Origin: Kingdonia uniflora
Lineage: Eukaryota; Streptophyta; Magnoliopsida; Ranunculales; Circaeasteraceae
NCBI GenBank assembly: GCA_014058105.1
Contig: JACGCM010002669.1
Span: forward strand, 434,001 to 498,000
Direction of reading: 5' to 3'
Length of the DNA: 64,000 bases
Part shown: in pieces, positions 1-11,849 of the stretch
Numbering within the stretch: position 1 is the first letter of the stretch
Layout: every line of letters starts with the position of its first letter
Translations under genes and position numbers: made by a program
Notes under the pieces: model-generated
Seen by the model: the letters and a program-made list of their open reading frames with translations, nothing else
Told to the model about the DNA's origin: nothing
The model's database searches: none

Positions 1-415
1 AGTACATCTAACTTAAGATGGTGTAAAAATATTTTAATGTATACTTGTAAACTTTTAAGTTGTTGGTTTTTTTTAGATTTATTCGGGTTTCCCAACTAAT
101 ATTTATGTCAAAATAAATTCAGTCTAAATGTTGGAAATTTATCAAAAGTACATCATAAATTGCCAAGAATGTCATTATTTCACTTTTCTTCAAAAAAAAT
201 ATTAAAAAAATGATTTTCCTACCCCCAAACTTAAATGAAATATTACCCCTAATATTGGAGAACAAAAAATAAAAATGGAAAGGAAAATTAGAATTTCTCA
301 CCTGAATGTGTCGTGGGTTATCTCCCAGAAAGTGCTAAGTTTATCGTCTTCAGCCAGACAAAACTCCCATACCCCCAAACTTTTGTGAAGTCAAGGAATC
401 ATTCGGGGACGGGCA
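1..415 (-). other. Post-pol region of the Athila element, no gene
   Basis: Downstream of the integrase tail I see two polypurine-like tracts on the minus strand (plus-strand acccccaaac at about 371 and 223). There is also a segment at 301-350 matching the short structured motif often found after pol in Athila (minus strand: gctgaagacgataaacttag then a gggagataaccc block). There is no env-like ORF and no LTR. The 60-codon ORF at 119-301 is low-complexity and not supported. Confidence 0.5.
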
Positions 416-1560
416 ATTCCCTGTATTTAGGCTCGCAAAGATCTATATCAGGGAAATTTTCTAAAGGGATTGTCTCGAGATAAGGTTTAAAATGTTGGCT
501 ATTGACGTTAAAAGTTTTCCCAGTATGATAATTTTTTATTTCAGCCCAACCATTTTGGTGTATGTTTACGACTTCAAACGGGTCATGCCATCGGGTTCGT
601 AATTTTCCAGGAAAAAGACGCAGTTTTGAGTTAAATAAAAAGACTTTTTTCCTGGTGTAATTTTTTTTCGGACTATATGTTTATCATGATATGTTTTGGT
701 CGTCCTTATATATTTTAGCATTATCTTACGCCTCTTGTCTTATTTCTTCTAACTCACTTAGTTGAAGTTTTTGATGAAGTCCTGCTACGTCTATTTAAAA
801 ATTAAATATCTGAATTGCCTAGTAAGATTTATGTTTTAATTCCACAGGCAAGTGACAAGCTTTGCCAAAAATATATCTATAAGATGATATTCCAATCGGG
901 GTTTTATAAGCAGTCTGATAGGCCTAAAGAGCATCATTAAGACGGGTGGACCAATCTTTACGATCTGGTCGGACAATTTTCTCTAAAATTCTTTTAATTT
1001 CCCAATTTAAAACTTCTACTTGCCCACTTGTCTGTGGATGATATGGGGTGCCAACTTTATGAGTAATGTCATATTTGTGCATAAGACTTTTAAAATAATG
1101 GTTACAAAAATGAGTTCCACCGTCACTTATAATTGCACGGGGTGTACCAAATCGGACTAAAATGTTATCATTTAAAAAGTTAATTACGACAGCGTGATCA
1201 TTTGTCCGACATGGTACAGCTTCTACCCATTTATAAACATAGTCAACTGCTACTAAGATCCACAAATAGCCATTAGATACCAGAAATGAGCCCATAAAGT
1301 CAATGCCCCATACATAAAAAATTTCAACCTCTAAAATATTGTTAAGAGGCATCTCATCCCGACGACCCATGTTGCTAACCCTTTGACAACAGTCACATCG
1401 TGAACAATGGTCGTAAGTGTCCTTAAATAAAGTAGGTCAATAGAAACCACATTGAAGTACTTTATAAGCTGTTCTACGGGGACCAAAATGACCACCATTG
1501 TCAAGAAGACTTTTAAAAAAAATTGAAATGTCATTTTCATGGACACAACGACGAATCACT
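416..1560 (-). pseudogene. Athila integrase, DDE core readable, C-terminus frame-shifted
   Basis: The zinc-binding segment ends at about 1376-1400 with CDCCQRVSN. The catalytic core follows at 924-1370: GIDFMG (first Asp), [13 protein letters not shown] (second Asp) and [16 protein letters not shown] (Glu), so the triad is present. The C-terminal tail continues in other frames to about 416, where RTRWHDPFEVVNIHQNGW-like residues can be read around 540-600. It would join cDNA ends to the chromosome. Broken N-terminal and C-terminal frames argue against activity. Confidence 0.85.
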
Positions 1561-1604
1561 AGAGCAGCTCCAACTTTAAATAAATAGGGATCCTCCCAAA
1601 TAAA

Positions 1605-2132
1605 TTATCTAGAGATTGTTTTAAATCTCTTTTTATCTTGTCTGCTCAAATCTGGTGGTATGTATCCTGCGGCTAAGTAATTTGCAATATCGGCGAACCA
1701 GGGTGCCCTATTAATATTCATTAACTGTTCATTAGGAAAATGCTCAAAAATAGAAAGGTCTTCGTTAATGTGGTTGATTATTAAGCGCGATAAATGGTCG
1801 ACAGCAATGTTTTCTTTCCCATTTTTATCACGTATTTTGAGGTCAAATTCTTGGAGTAAAAGGATCCAACGGATAAGACGTGGTTTAGCATCCTTTTTAT
1901 GAAGAAGATATTGAAGGGATGAATGGTCAGAGTACACAATGACTTTTGATTCTAAAATGTATGACCAAATTTTTTCTAACGCGAAGACGATGGCTAACAA
2001 CTCTTTTTCAGTCGTCGTATAATTAATTTGAGCATCATTCAGTGTTTTACTCGCATAACAAATGACATGGGGTGCTTTTTCAAAACGTTGTCCTAACACG
2101 GCGCCCACGGCATAATTTGAAGCGCCACTCAT
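1605..2132 (-). pseudogene. Athila RNase H domain with lost catalytic residue
   Basis: The reading frame has the retroelement RNase H pattern: [10 protein letters not shown], then [26 protein letters not shown] with the catalytic glutamate, [11 protein letters not shown] with a catalytic aspartate, and DHLSRL at the end. The first catalytic aspartate, normally in a CDAS box, reads SGAS here. By family knowledge the domain should therefore be inactive. It follows RT directly in gypsy order and would remove the RNA strand during cDNA synthesis. Confidence 0.8.
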
Positions 2133-2182
2133 AATTTCAAAGGGTAAGGTCTAATCAGGTGGCTGAATAATCATTGATGTGG

Positions 2183-3322
2183 TCAATGAGGACTTAAGTG
2201 TTTCAAAAGACTTGTAATATTTATCGTTAAAATCAAATGGATGTCTTTAGCAAGTAAATTGTATAAAGGTCGTGAGATTTTGCTAAAGTCTCTCATGAAT
2301 TGTCGATAAAAACCTGCGTGCCCGAAGAATGCGCGAACGTCCTTCACTGTTTTAGGAGGAGGTAGAGAAGAAATCAAATTAATTTTCGTTTTATCAACTT
2401 CTGCCCCCTTAGATGATATCAAATGGCCGAGTACTATTCCTTGATTTACCATAAAATGACATTTTTCCCAATTTCGGATTAGGTTTTTCTCTTTACACCG
2501 GATCAAGACCAATTCTAAGTTTAGAAGACATTCATCAAATGTGGAGCCATAAATAGAAAAGTCATCCATGAAGACCTCTAAAAATTTTTCTACCATATAT
2601 GAGAAAATACTTAACATACACCGTTGAAAGGTCGCAGGTGCATTGCATAGGCCAAAAGGCATGCGGCGATAGGCAAAAGTTTCAAATGGGCATGTAAAAG
2701 TGGTTTTATCTTGGTCTTCGGGGGCTACTGAAATTTGGTTGTATCCTGAATAACCATCTAGGAAATAGTAAAATGAATGACCAGCTAAACGTTCTAATAT
2801 TTGATCCATGAATGGTAATGGGAAATGGTCTTTTCGAGTGGACGAGTTTAGCTTTCGATAATCAATGCAAACTTGCCATCCTGTCTGAGTGCGGGTGGGT
2901 ACTAGTTCATTGTCTGTATTTTTTACGACAGTAATACCTGATTTCTTAGGTGCCACTTGGACTGGGCTTATCCATGAGCTGTCGGAGATGGATTAAATAA
3001 CACCAACATCAAGAAGTTTCATAACTTCCGCCTTTACTACCTCCTTCATTGGAGGGTTCACACGTCATTGTGGTTCTCAAGATATTTTAGATCCTTCCTC
3101 TAAGTGTATCCTATGCATAACTATTGATGAACTTATTCCTTTGATATCTGCAATTGACCATCCTATTGCTTCTTTGTGGGTGTCTAGTACGGCAAGGAGT
3201 TTATTTTCCTGATCTAAGTCCAATGAACATGAAATGATAATAGGAAGAGTTTTGTTAGGCCCGAGGAACCGATATCCTAAATTATTTGGAAGAACTTTAA
3301 GATCAAGCTTTGGCGGTAACAC
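2183..3322 (-). pseudogene. Athila reverse transcriptase, broken
   Basis: The 3077-3322 block is the region just upstream of the RT palm, with AIGWSIADIKGIS. The 2183-2956 block carries the RT core: VCIDYRKLN, FLDGYSGYNQI, the RRMPFGLCNAPATFQ motif and the active-site box FMDDFSIYG with both aspartates, then GHLISSKG and FYRQFMRDFSKI of the connection region. A stop or frame break lies between 2957 and 3076. Near the 5' end of the second block, about 20 codons, the sequence leaves the family pattern. This enzyme copies element RNA into cDNA in the particle. Confidence 0.85.
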
Positions 3323-3481
3323 AATGAAGGAACTGGGGGGTAGAAGACATAAGGAGTAACTCGAAATTGGGAGTATACTGATGAGGAGGAGTGTATGCTG
3401 GAGGATTATTTTTAAAAACAGCTGAAATATCTTTTAGGATTGACTCGTGAATACCAACGATGTCGTCCTCCAGAGAATCTT

Positions 3482-4375
3482 CTAAGAGGTCGTCCCTAAA
3501 TGTTCAAAGATAATGGTACCTATCATATTACACTCTTCAGCAGAATCTTGATATTGCCTCATGGCATTAAAAATGTTCAGTTCCAAGGTCATGTTACCGA
3601 ATGTTAGGTTCATTATTCCATTTCTACAATTGATTATAGTATTAGAAGTAGCTAGGAAAGGTCGACCTAAAATAATAGAGATTTGTCCATGGACATTCGA
3701 AATCGGTAGTGTATCAAGGACTACAAAATCTACTGGAAAGTAAAATTCGTTCACCTTAATTATCACATCCTAAATAATACCCCTAGCAGTTTTGATAGAT
3801 CTATCAGCGAGTTGAAGTTGTATCCTGGTGGGCTTAAGTTCGCCTAAATCAAGGTCCTCATAAATACAAAATGGAATAAGGTTTACACTAGCCCCAAAAT
3901 CAAGGAGGGCCTACTGGATGTAGTGTTTTCCTATTACTAAGGGAATGGTAGGACATCCTGTGTCCTTTTGTTTGATCAGAATTTCAAATGGTAGGACAGA
4001 GCTAACCTGTTCAACACTAAAGGAATTCTTCCTAACTCTGGTTCTATGTTTCTTTGTACACAGTTCCTTAAGGAATTTAGCATATGACAAAACCTGTTCG
4101 ATAGCGTCCAAGAGCAGAATGTTAATTTGTACTTGTTTAAATAACTTAAAAATATCTTTCAGGCCTTCGTTCTTTTTGGCAGGAACAAGTCGGTTAGGGA
4201 ATGGGGCCCTAGGCACATAAGGTTTGTCTATTAGGTCCGGTAGAGTTGGAACATGATGTGGCCTAGATGCTAGATTTTCATAGGCTTTTTCCTGAGATTT
4301 GGGAACTAAATTGCTCTTAGTTGGCGGTATAGGGTCTGGTCGAGTTTTTATAGTTCTTTTATTCCGAAGGGTCAT
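3482..4375 (-). pseudogene. Athila gag-protease linker and aspartic protease, broken
   Basis: The block at 3911-4375 has the basic, proline-rich linker found after gag in Athila, including VPRAPFPNRL and a segment ending in TIPLVIGKHYI. The following block at 3482-3766 has the C-terminal half of the retropepsin fold, with ISIILGRPFLATSNTIINC and GNMTLELNIFNAM. The part that should hold the catalytic DTG-like motif falls between them (about 3770-3910), where the frame is interrupted. The normal role is to cleave the Gag-Pol polyprotein. Confidence 0.75.
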
Positions 4376-4829
4376 AACTACTTAAGCAGTTTCAATGTTC
4401 TCAGGTAAGCTCTGTTGGGTATGAACCTCAAAGGTGGCCCTCGGCTTAGCAATTGGTTGACTAGGGAATTTTCTATTTTCTCGTTCACTTAATTGGCTTG
4501 CTATTTGTTCTATTTGGGTGTCTAGCTTCTGTGTAAAGATTCGCATTTCTGAAAGTTCCCTAGAATTTTGTTGGTAAACCCCCCTAATCTCTGTTATAAA
4601 CTGTTGGAGTATGGATTCTAAACTAACTGGGTAGGCTTGTTTGGCCGGGTATGTTTGATTCTGCTGATATGGTGGAGGATTATAACTGGATTGTCTTTGT
4701 GGTTGACTCCTCTAAGAAAATATTGGGCTACTTTGCCAAGGAGATCTACCAAAATTATTTTGGTGTTGTCTCCCTTAATTATCCAAGATAGCATTAACGT
4801 GGTCCGGATTATAATTAATTAACTCAGGG

Positions 4830-5668
4830 AGTTGTGGACACGTGTGTGCATAATGGGTCGGATCATTGCATAAATTGCAGACCCCAGGAATGGATTCTGG
4901 TTTAGGGGACTCTACTTTCCCTACGGCCATAGCCTCGACTTTACTTGTAAGGGAGTCCAGTTAGACTTTTAATTCGAGGCTTTCAGGTAATTCAAGGATG
5001 CCTCCTTTTCTAATGGGCCTACGATCACGAGAAGTAAAGTCTCATTGCTGGGAAGTCTCAGCGTATTTATCAAGATATGCATATGCAGCAGTTTCATCCA
5101 TATCTTGGAATTTTCTTAAGCTACAGGCTTCGATTGATTCACGGGTTGAAAGAGTTAACCCGTGCAGAAAGAATTGGATTAGTCTCCATTTTTTGAAACC
5201 ATGATGGGGGCATCTTAACAATTTTTCCTTAAAACGTTCCCATGCTTCGTAAAAATTTTCTCCGTCTTCTTGAAGGAAATCAGAGATATCACATTTTAAA
5301 AGGTCAGCTTTTTGCATGGTGAAAAACTTGATTTTAAACTTCTGTTTAAGGGTGTCCCACTTGTCAATTGACTCGGATGGCAGAGAGTTCAACCAACGCT
5401 TTGCCTTGTCTTTTAGAGAGAATAAGAAAATGAGTAAATAAATGTACTCCATTGCTATGTCCTTACATCGAAACGTTTGGTAGATAGACTCAAATTTATC
5501 GATATGCAAGTATGGGTCTTGGTTATCGAGCCCATGAAAAGGTTGGATTAGGTTCAAAATCGCAGGCTTGATATCGAACTGGGTTGCCGTAATTACTGGC
5601 AACTTAATACATTTTGGCAAGTTTTCCGAAACGGGAGCAAAAAACTCCCTTAGTAACTTGTCAACCAT
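4830..5668 (-). pseudogene. gag: Athila gag (capsid to zinc knuckle), broken
   Basis: Gag packages the retrotransposon RNA in cytoplasmic virus-like particles. The longest open block (5042-5668, 208 codons) carries the capsid region of Athila gags, with an IQPFHGLDNQDPYLHIDKF segment near its start and a WERFKEKLLRCPHHGF segment near its end. Downstream, at about 4830-4890 in another frame, a CCHC knuckle reads CNLCNDPTHYAHTC. The N-terminus is displaced into a different frame (5650-5877). The frame changes between these blocks make the gene non-functional. Lineage is clear; exact start and end are not. Confidence 0.8.
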
Positions 5669-5878
5669 TGGTTCAAGAAGAAATTCGTTTTCAATTTCAA
5701 GGTCGTATATGGCATGAAGGTCTTCCTGCTGGACTTTGTTAGCCGTATTAGCTGTTTTAGAAATTGGTGGTATATCAATGTGTTGCCTAATCCGATTGTA
5801 CTTGGGAATATACTAATGAAATGAAATAAAATTACAAAATTCAACGGGAATTTAAGCACACAATTTAAGATAAACACA

Positions 5879-7313
5879 TCAACGGGTTTTAAAGTTTAAT
5901 TAACTAAGTCAATCCTAATCTAGATGTTAATCAAACTGGGTAGGTCAGGCTAGTGTGTGATTCCTAACATGAAAGCTTCACTTTGCTAACAACGGTCTTA
6001 GTGTTTGAGCATCAGTCCTCACGCCCGTGTGCCCCGCCTTATCGTACGTGACTCACACGGAACGGTGACGTCGCTTAACAACCGATGGTTCGCGGCGCTT
6101 GGCTGAAGTGGTTCCTATGAATCCGTGTTGGTACCCGGGTCTGGTACCTCCTAATTCCTCAGGTGATGAAATCCCTTGGAAATCTTACTAATAGTTTTTT
6201 AAGTTTTAATTAAATTTAATGGTCGGGACTGTTAGGAACGTGTGATACGAATTTCTCTGTATCCCTAGGTGGGAGGTCCCATTCGCTGGAGATTCCTTTG
6301 GGTGATGAAATCCCGCGGAAGAACCCTAGCGGTTAAAAACCTTTACTAGGTTAAGCATGGAGCAAAAATTGAAACACGATAACAGGTCAATCCAAACACA
6401 ACAATTTTTTTAATTTAAGAGCAACGTGTATTTGTGCAGTTCACACGACTTACTTTCCTAATGTCGGGGCGGAGCGGTGATGAACCCCTTTTATATGTCA
6501 AGTTTTAAGAGAGGACCAACCTACGGAAAGTATTTTCCGGTGAAGTTGTGGCCGCCCCATCACTTAGGGGGCGAAAGAAGGAGACGCCCCTTCACTTAGA
6601 GAGCACAAGAAAGTTTTAGAGAAATGTTTGTCAATGGATGTTGTAAATTCCTCACGATCTCTAAGTACCAACTTTGTGATTATCCTGCAAAACAAGAGAA
6701 AAAAAAAATTAGTGAACTTACGACAACAAAAATATAAATTCAATTTCCAAGTTTATTGCAATCTATAACGTCCTGATTTTCAAATGCATATATCGTTCAA
6801 CTCAATTGAGGGAGAACATTAAATAATACCAATTTGGAAAGATAATTCAGAAAGGAAAAATATTTAAGAATGAAGTTTTCTGTAATTTTGCTTCCCTACT
6901 ACTTAAAACAGTCGATTAATGAACAACGGCGTCCATTACTGAGACTATTTTTACTGTTGTTTCAAAAGACTGTAACTCTCTAACGGCTAAACAGTAAAAT
7001 ATGATCTATAGCAATTCAAAAAGGGTTTTGAATTATCTATAACTTTTGTAGCAAAAACTTTTCCCAATTGTGAAGTATAGATGGTCAAAAACTGTAAAAC
7101 ATTCAAGAACACATCTTTCAATTAAAACTGAGTATGTTTCTTCCAAAATTAATATCTCCGAAACCGCTTATAAGAATATATTGAGACAAATTTATTCGGA
7201 AAGAAATTTTAGAGATCTAATCATAAAATAATTAAATTGGCAAACTCAACAACTAAATAGGAAAAAATAAATTAGTTAAAATAAAAAAAACTATGATTTA
7301 ATAGACCGTTGCC
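5879..7313 (-). other. Untranslated leader of the Athila element, no gene seen
   Basis: About 1.4 kb lies between the PBS and gag without a convincing reading frame, as expected for the long Athila leader. Two related blocks occur in it: one at about 6160-6200 and one at about 6290-6320 both contain ggtgatgaaatccc followed by a ggaa-rich stretch. This suggests an old internal duplication. Confidence 0.6.
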
Positions 7314-7331
7314 TCCCCGGCAACGGCGTCA
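7314..7331 (-). other. Primer binding site, tRNA-Asp type
   Basis: The plus strand reads tccccggcaacggcgtca, which matches the 3' end of plant tRNA-Asp (ending CCCCGGCAACGGCGCCA) except for one C-to-T change. It sits directly inside the LTR, where the minus-strand PBS should be. This PBS type is common in Athila and related gypsy elements. Confidence 0.85.
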
Positions 7332-7338
7332 ATTTGGA

Positions 7339-8462
7339 TGCGAGAAAAAATCAGTCTTTAAATACCCCGCTCAAAACTACGGGTGACGTAATATAATAAG
7401 AGTAAGCGAGGGCCGAATCCACGGGGAGTAAACGTATTAAAAATATAATTTCCTAATTAACCAATAAACGAATCTAAACTAATTTTGATAAAAGGGTTTT
7501 AATCTAAAACATAAATCTAAATTACTAACTTTCGGTACGATTATAAGGGAAAGAACCTAGGCTTTAGATCACCTTCGACTTAGTTTACTAAACGATATGA
7601 AAACGGTAGCTTCTATCCGTACGTAATAGCCATGGCTAGGTCTATTCGGGTCTAAGATCTAGGGCTTGTGGCTAAAACCCTGAGTAAGAACTTCGTTGTT
7701 TATGGACAATTGGATCTAGGGTTTATAAACTCTTTTCCATGGCCAGGTGGAGAGTATTAACTCTAGTAATCTAGAATTCCCTTTGGGCGTGAAAACAATC
7801 GAATATGGCTAATTCGTCATCTTCCTCATATCTGTAGTAACTTCGAATAGTCATGGCTAGATTAACTCTTCGTAACTTCAAATCAGAGAATTGAAGATTA
7901 ATTCTAGATCTAAACTACAATTAACATTAATTTAGCTCACTTCACCGGATGTTCAATCCTTAGCCTAAGCTAAAGAAATTAGCTCTCCATTAATGGTGTT
8001 GATCACAACTTAAATTAAACGCATAAAATAAAAGAGAGAGAGAAAGAGAAAGATACTGAAAAATGTAAGCTTTATTCCTTCCTGAGATTGAGATGTGTAA
8101 AATACATAGAATTGCTCTCATATTTATAGGAGATAGGAAAGACTTATTTACAATTCTAAAACTCTATTAGATAAAGATAAATCTTATCTCATGCTAATCC
8201 TTATAGAGTCCTTCATCACCTTTATTCCATGGAGAAAATCTATAAGTATATTGAATGTAGGCATCTTCCTTGTGCCTGAGAGACTGCTGGAGATGCTTCA
8301 ACTCTTTATACCTTCTATTAGATGCCTTTTTCTACTTATTAGCTCCAGCAGTGATAAGTGCCTGAAAATAAGAAAATACTACTAACATTAGAAATTAATA
8401 AATCGGGATTAACAAATTGGTACTTTTAGGCGCATTAATCCTACGTATTTCTACGTCTATCA
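7339..8462 (-). repeat. 5' LTR of the Athila element
   Basis: Read on the minus strand, the LTR starts TGATAGACGTAGAAATACG at 8462 and ends at TG/CA near 7339, just before the primer binding site. It is about 1.12 kb. A TATA-like motif (tatttatag on +, i.e. ctataaata on -) at 8121-8129 and an AATAAA signal on the minus strand near 8070 give a plausible U3-R-U5 layout. The exact inner end could be 7335 or 7339. The 3' copy is not in the window, so insertion age and target duplication cannot be read. Confidence 0.75.
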
Positions 8463-8803
8463 AAATCAAAATTTGTTAACGTATGTATTGTAATTGAGGT
8501 TGAGGAGATTTTATTGGCATTACCGCAAGATAGTTGAAATTAAAAATATGTATATGGAAATTCGTTGTGTGCGTTGTCCGCAAAGTATTCATCCACCAAT
8601 AGAGCTAAGGATGGACCATTTTTCTCCATCTTCGATTTCACCTGAGGATTCGTCTAATAGAGTGAAATGGTGGAAGGTGGGGGGAGTGAAAATGGTGGGA
8701 AGTAAGGTAGTGTTATTAGAAAATTTGAATAAAAGAAAATTTAAAAAAAATTCAAACCAACCCAAAATAAAACTGCGGGGAACCATTCTTAACGAACTAA
8801 ACC
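8463..8803. other. Spacer between Athila and Tat elements
   Basis: This is about 340 bp of flanking sequence with no recognisable gene. ORFs on both strands overlap here and match nothing I know. A 25-bp block at 8706-8730 recurs, with two mismatches, just beyond the far end of the Tat element at 23054-23078. Confidence 0.5.
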
Positions 8804-9378
8804 TGTAGGGACCTATCCCTCGATCTAACTCAAATTCGAACCTACCTCCATATCAGACTCACGCATTTCATACGTGACGTGAATAGTTAGTATTGACACC
8901 TAGACCACGAACTGATAAAAAACGTGGATCGAGTACAACAGAAAAATATGAACAAGTCAAAGATATCTGTCTCCCACGAACTAAGTAGTTACACAGTCAA
9001 CCACCCCTTACCTCCTTATTCGGGGAACATGCTTTAGCTCGATAACAAGCTGTGGGTAAGGTCTATATAAAGCAAAAGTTCTAGAAGAGACAGGGACCAA
9101 AGAAAAACCAGATTTTCTATACTCCAACACAAAATTTCTTATTTACAAGATCAACTATTTCTAGTTCAAGAGATCACTTGTAATAAGATATCTTCCTCAA
9201 AAAATAAAAGTTACTATTACTAAAACCCCCAACTCGAGGTTGTGATTTTTTACCTATTCAAATGTTTTCTAGACTAAATCACCTGTCATTTCTTGCTTTA
9301 CATTAGTCTTTATCACAAGTACATTTGGTACAAGAGCTAATTTTGAGTCATTTTGAGCTACGGAATTAGGCCATTACA
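8804..9378 (+). repeat. 5' LTR of Tat element A
   Basis: It starts TGTAGGGACCTATCCCTCG and ends ccattaca just before the PBS. It has a TATA box, ctatataaag, at about 9064 and pairs with the 3' LTR at 22465-23038 over its whole length. Confidence 0.9.
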
Positions 9379-9380
9379 TT

Positions 9381-9396
9381 TGGCGCCATCTGTAGG
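9381..9396 (+). other. Primer binding site of Tat element A
   Basis: tggcgccatctgtagg lies two bases inside the LTR end, in the usual PBS place. The TGGCGCC start is the CCA-end complement seen in many gypsy elements. I do not assign the tRNA species. Confidence 0.7.
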
Positions 9397-10050
9397 AAAG
9401 AAAATATTTTCACGATATCGCAAGACATACATTCATTCTGCTATCAATCTCCAATCTTGGTCACTTCCAGATGACCAGCAACCGGAATCTAGCTTGATCT
9501 TTCAGTTGATCTGGAAAAGCTTTCAGAACTACGGGCAAATCTTCACGCAGAAACAGAGAAAAATAATGAGCTCGAACGTCAGTTAACTCTTGACCGAGAG
9601 CTCTGCGAGAAGAAGCTCGAAGTTGAGCGATAAGCTCGTTTGACAACGTTCAAACGACATGAAGACCAAATGATAACCATGTAAACTGCATTACACGCTT
9701 TGTAAGAAACTCAACAGGCTCCCAAAACTAGAGATGGTGATCAAGTGCTAGAGAACTCCTAAGTTTTTGTACCAGAAAGGTCAGGGCCTCGAGGAGTAAC
9801 CAGTAAAGCAATTTCCCAAAATATTCAGCACAAACCTCAACCTTTCATTCATTTGGGCGGTGAAGTTCAGTCTGATATCAGCAGAGATCTCCAACCTTCC
9901 AAACATCAAGAGGGAGAACAACAACCTTTATCTCGATTTTCAGCAAGTGATTGTTTGCGTAAAGGCACTGGTACTCATAATCCTTAGCCACCTCACTAAG
10001 CCACTCAGGCAACACCTCAGTGCGTCACATAAGAGCATATGGACTAACGT

Positions 10051-10629
10051 ATGAAGGAGTTGATTGAAGCTCGAGCTCTTGGCAACAAAGACAAACTTAC
10101 CAAGTTACTGGGTAGTCCGATTGCCAAAGAGTTATTCGATATTGAAGTACCGAAAGGTTTCCATACTCCAAAAATACGTAAATACATGGGCACTAATCCA
10201 AAGGAGCACATTCAACAATACCGTGATTCATTAGGATTATACTTCAATCTCAACCACATTCTCTACCATCTGTTCGCAATAAGTCTACAGGGAGAACCGC
10301 TTCGGTGGTTCCATTCTCTACATGAAGATTCCATTCTCACATTCGATCAACTACAGAAGAAATTCATCAAGACGTATGCTCACAATAAAGACAAGGAGGA
10401 GAATTTATATTCTTTTATTAATTTTAAACAATCACAAGGGGAGAAGCTCGATGCCTTTACAAAGAAGTTTATGTTGTTCGCGCAAAAGGTGAATAATCTT
10501 GATCAAAAAATAGTTGTTACTGCTTTTACCAACGTGCTCCAGCTCGACTGCAAGGCCAAAGAGCACCTCCTCTTAAACAAACCAGCGACCTTGGGAGATA
10601 TGATCACCAAGGTCAATGGTTATGTCTGA
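10051..10629 (+). pseudogene. gag: Tat gag, capsid part, 192 codons
   Basis: The open frame has the retrotransposon gag domain pattern: ELFDIEVPKGFHTPKI at the start, then NPKEHIQQYRD, ISLQGEPLRWFHSL with the conserved tryptophan, and FIKTYAHNK, followed by SFINFKQSQGEKLDAFTKKF. The upstream N-terminal part (9400-10050) and the downstream basic and zinc-knuckle part (10630-11250) are readable only in pieces with many stops, so the gene is dead. Its job is to form the particle that encloses element RNA. It follows the PBS on the plus strand, as expected. Confidence 0.85.
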
Positions 10630-11279
10630 AAGGCAAAAATTTACTAAATTCGTCCTAACCACTAAAGGTCTACCTACAGAATGAAACATGAACCAAAGGA
10701 GGGTCAGGGTGATCGAAAGCATTCCAGGGCAAATACTAGTAAACCTCGAAAGGGCAATTTATTACCCAAGACGGTCCTCCCCAAGATGAATGTTTGACTC
10801 TCTATAATTTTTCCAATTCTATCGGAGGACAAGTTCTACAGTCTATCTCAACCGCTAGAACCGATCGAAGATGGTAGAATGTATCTTCAAAGATACATCA
10901 TCATGATACTGACAACTGCTATGCTTTATAGAGGTCACTAGAATATATCTTCAAAGATGGTAGAATGTTCGAATACATTATCGATCGATAATCCTATAAG
11001 GATAGCAGCTACAAGAAACAAATCAATGTCGCCCTGGTCGAAGATCATGCTGAGGAAAAATATCTATATCATATGTACCATAGCAAAATGATCGAGATTC
11101 ATCAGATCAACAACTCTTACAGATTCAAGCACAGGAAATTATCAGAATATTATGATTTCATACCTCAAGATAAATAAGCCAAACTTCTGCCTGAGTCGAG
11201 CAATCGCCGGCTTAGAATTTCATTCGAAGATTACGACATTAGTCACATCAAATTTCTACATCATGATACATTAGTCATA

Positions 11280-11480
11280 ATGCTCAAGATGAAGAAGTTT
11301 TTCATGCATACAATGATGATTGATACTGGAAGCGGTATTGAGATTCTTTTTCAGGGCATAATCGATCAGATGGGATTAGCTGATCAAGTTATTCCTAGCG
11401 ACAGTGATATCAGTGGCTTTAATTGTTCCAAAGAAGAACGAGTAGGCAAGATCATCTTTTTCTGGACCAGCCACAAATGA
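11280..11480 (+). pseudogene. Tat aspartic protease fragment
   Basis: The frame contains MMIDTGSGIEILF, the DTG active-site box of a retropepsin with its hydrophobic surround, followed by IDQMGL, as in Tat proteases. Only about 66 codons are open, and the flanking family segments are in other frames. It lies between gag and RT, as expected. The family role is maturation of Gag-Pol. Confidence 0.7.
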
Positions 11481-11849
11481 CGTCGTATTCTACATCATCA
11501 ACACCAAATCTTGCTATCCAGGATTATGGGCTACTACTGGATTCACAACATGGAACCAATCGCTTCCACTTATTATCAAACACTTCGCTTCAAATACATT
11601 GATGTCATCTATGAAATTAAAGGCAGTCAAAAGTTTTCTAGAGCTTACAAAAATACTATATCTGCCATTCAAGATATATTAGACAGATACGACAGATACG
11701 CTGCATAGCAATTACAGAAAGCTGGTCATATCGATGATCAGCTTTCCACAAAAGATTTATAGAAAGTTGGTCACATCGATGATCAACCTTCAACAGAAGA
11801 ACCTACAGAGTACATTAGTATTGATAGACCAAGCCGAGGTACTTTTATC

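Larger units (their letters stand above)
1..8462 (-). mobile_element. Athila-lineage Ty3/gypsy LTR retrotransposon, cut by the left window edge
   Basis: The minus strand reads 5' LTR, PBS, leader, gag, protease, reverse transcriptase, RNase H and integrase in gypsy order. The protease block with ILGRPFLATSN and the RT block with FMDDFSIYG are typical of the Athila lineage. The 5' LTR is at 7339-8462. No second LTR copy is visible in positions 1-415, so the 3' LTR must lie outside the window. Every coding block is interrupted by stops or frame changes, so the copy is not autonomous. The integrase triad is still readable, but the first RNase H aspartate is lost. Confidence 0.9.

Noticed and set aside
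1..415. 3' LTR of the Athila element inside the window
   Set aside because: The distinctive LTR end (ctacgtatttctacgtctat) and start found at 7339-8462 do not occur here.
8494..8808. Overlapping ORFs on both strands in the spacer before the Tat LTR
   Set aside because: There is no domain, no splice context and low-complexity ends; the plus-strand ORF runs into the LTR.
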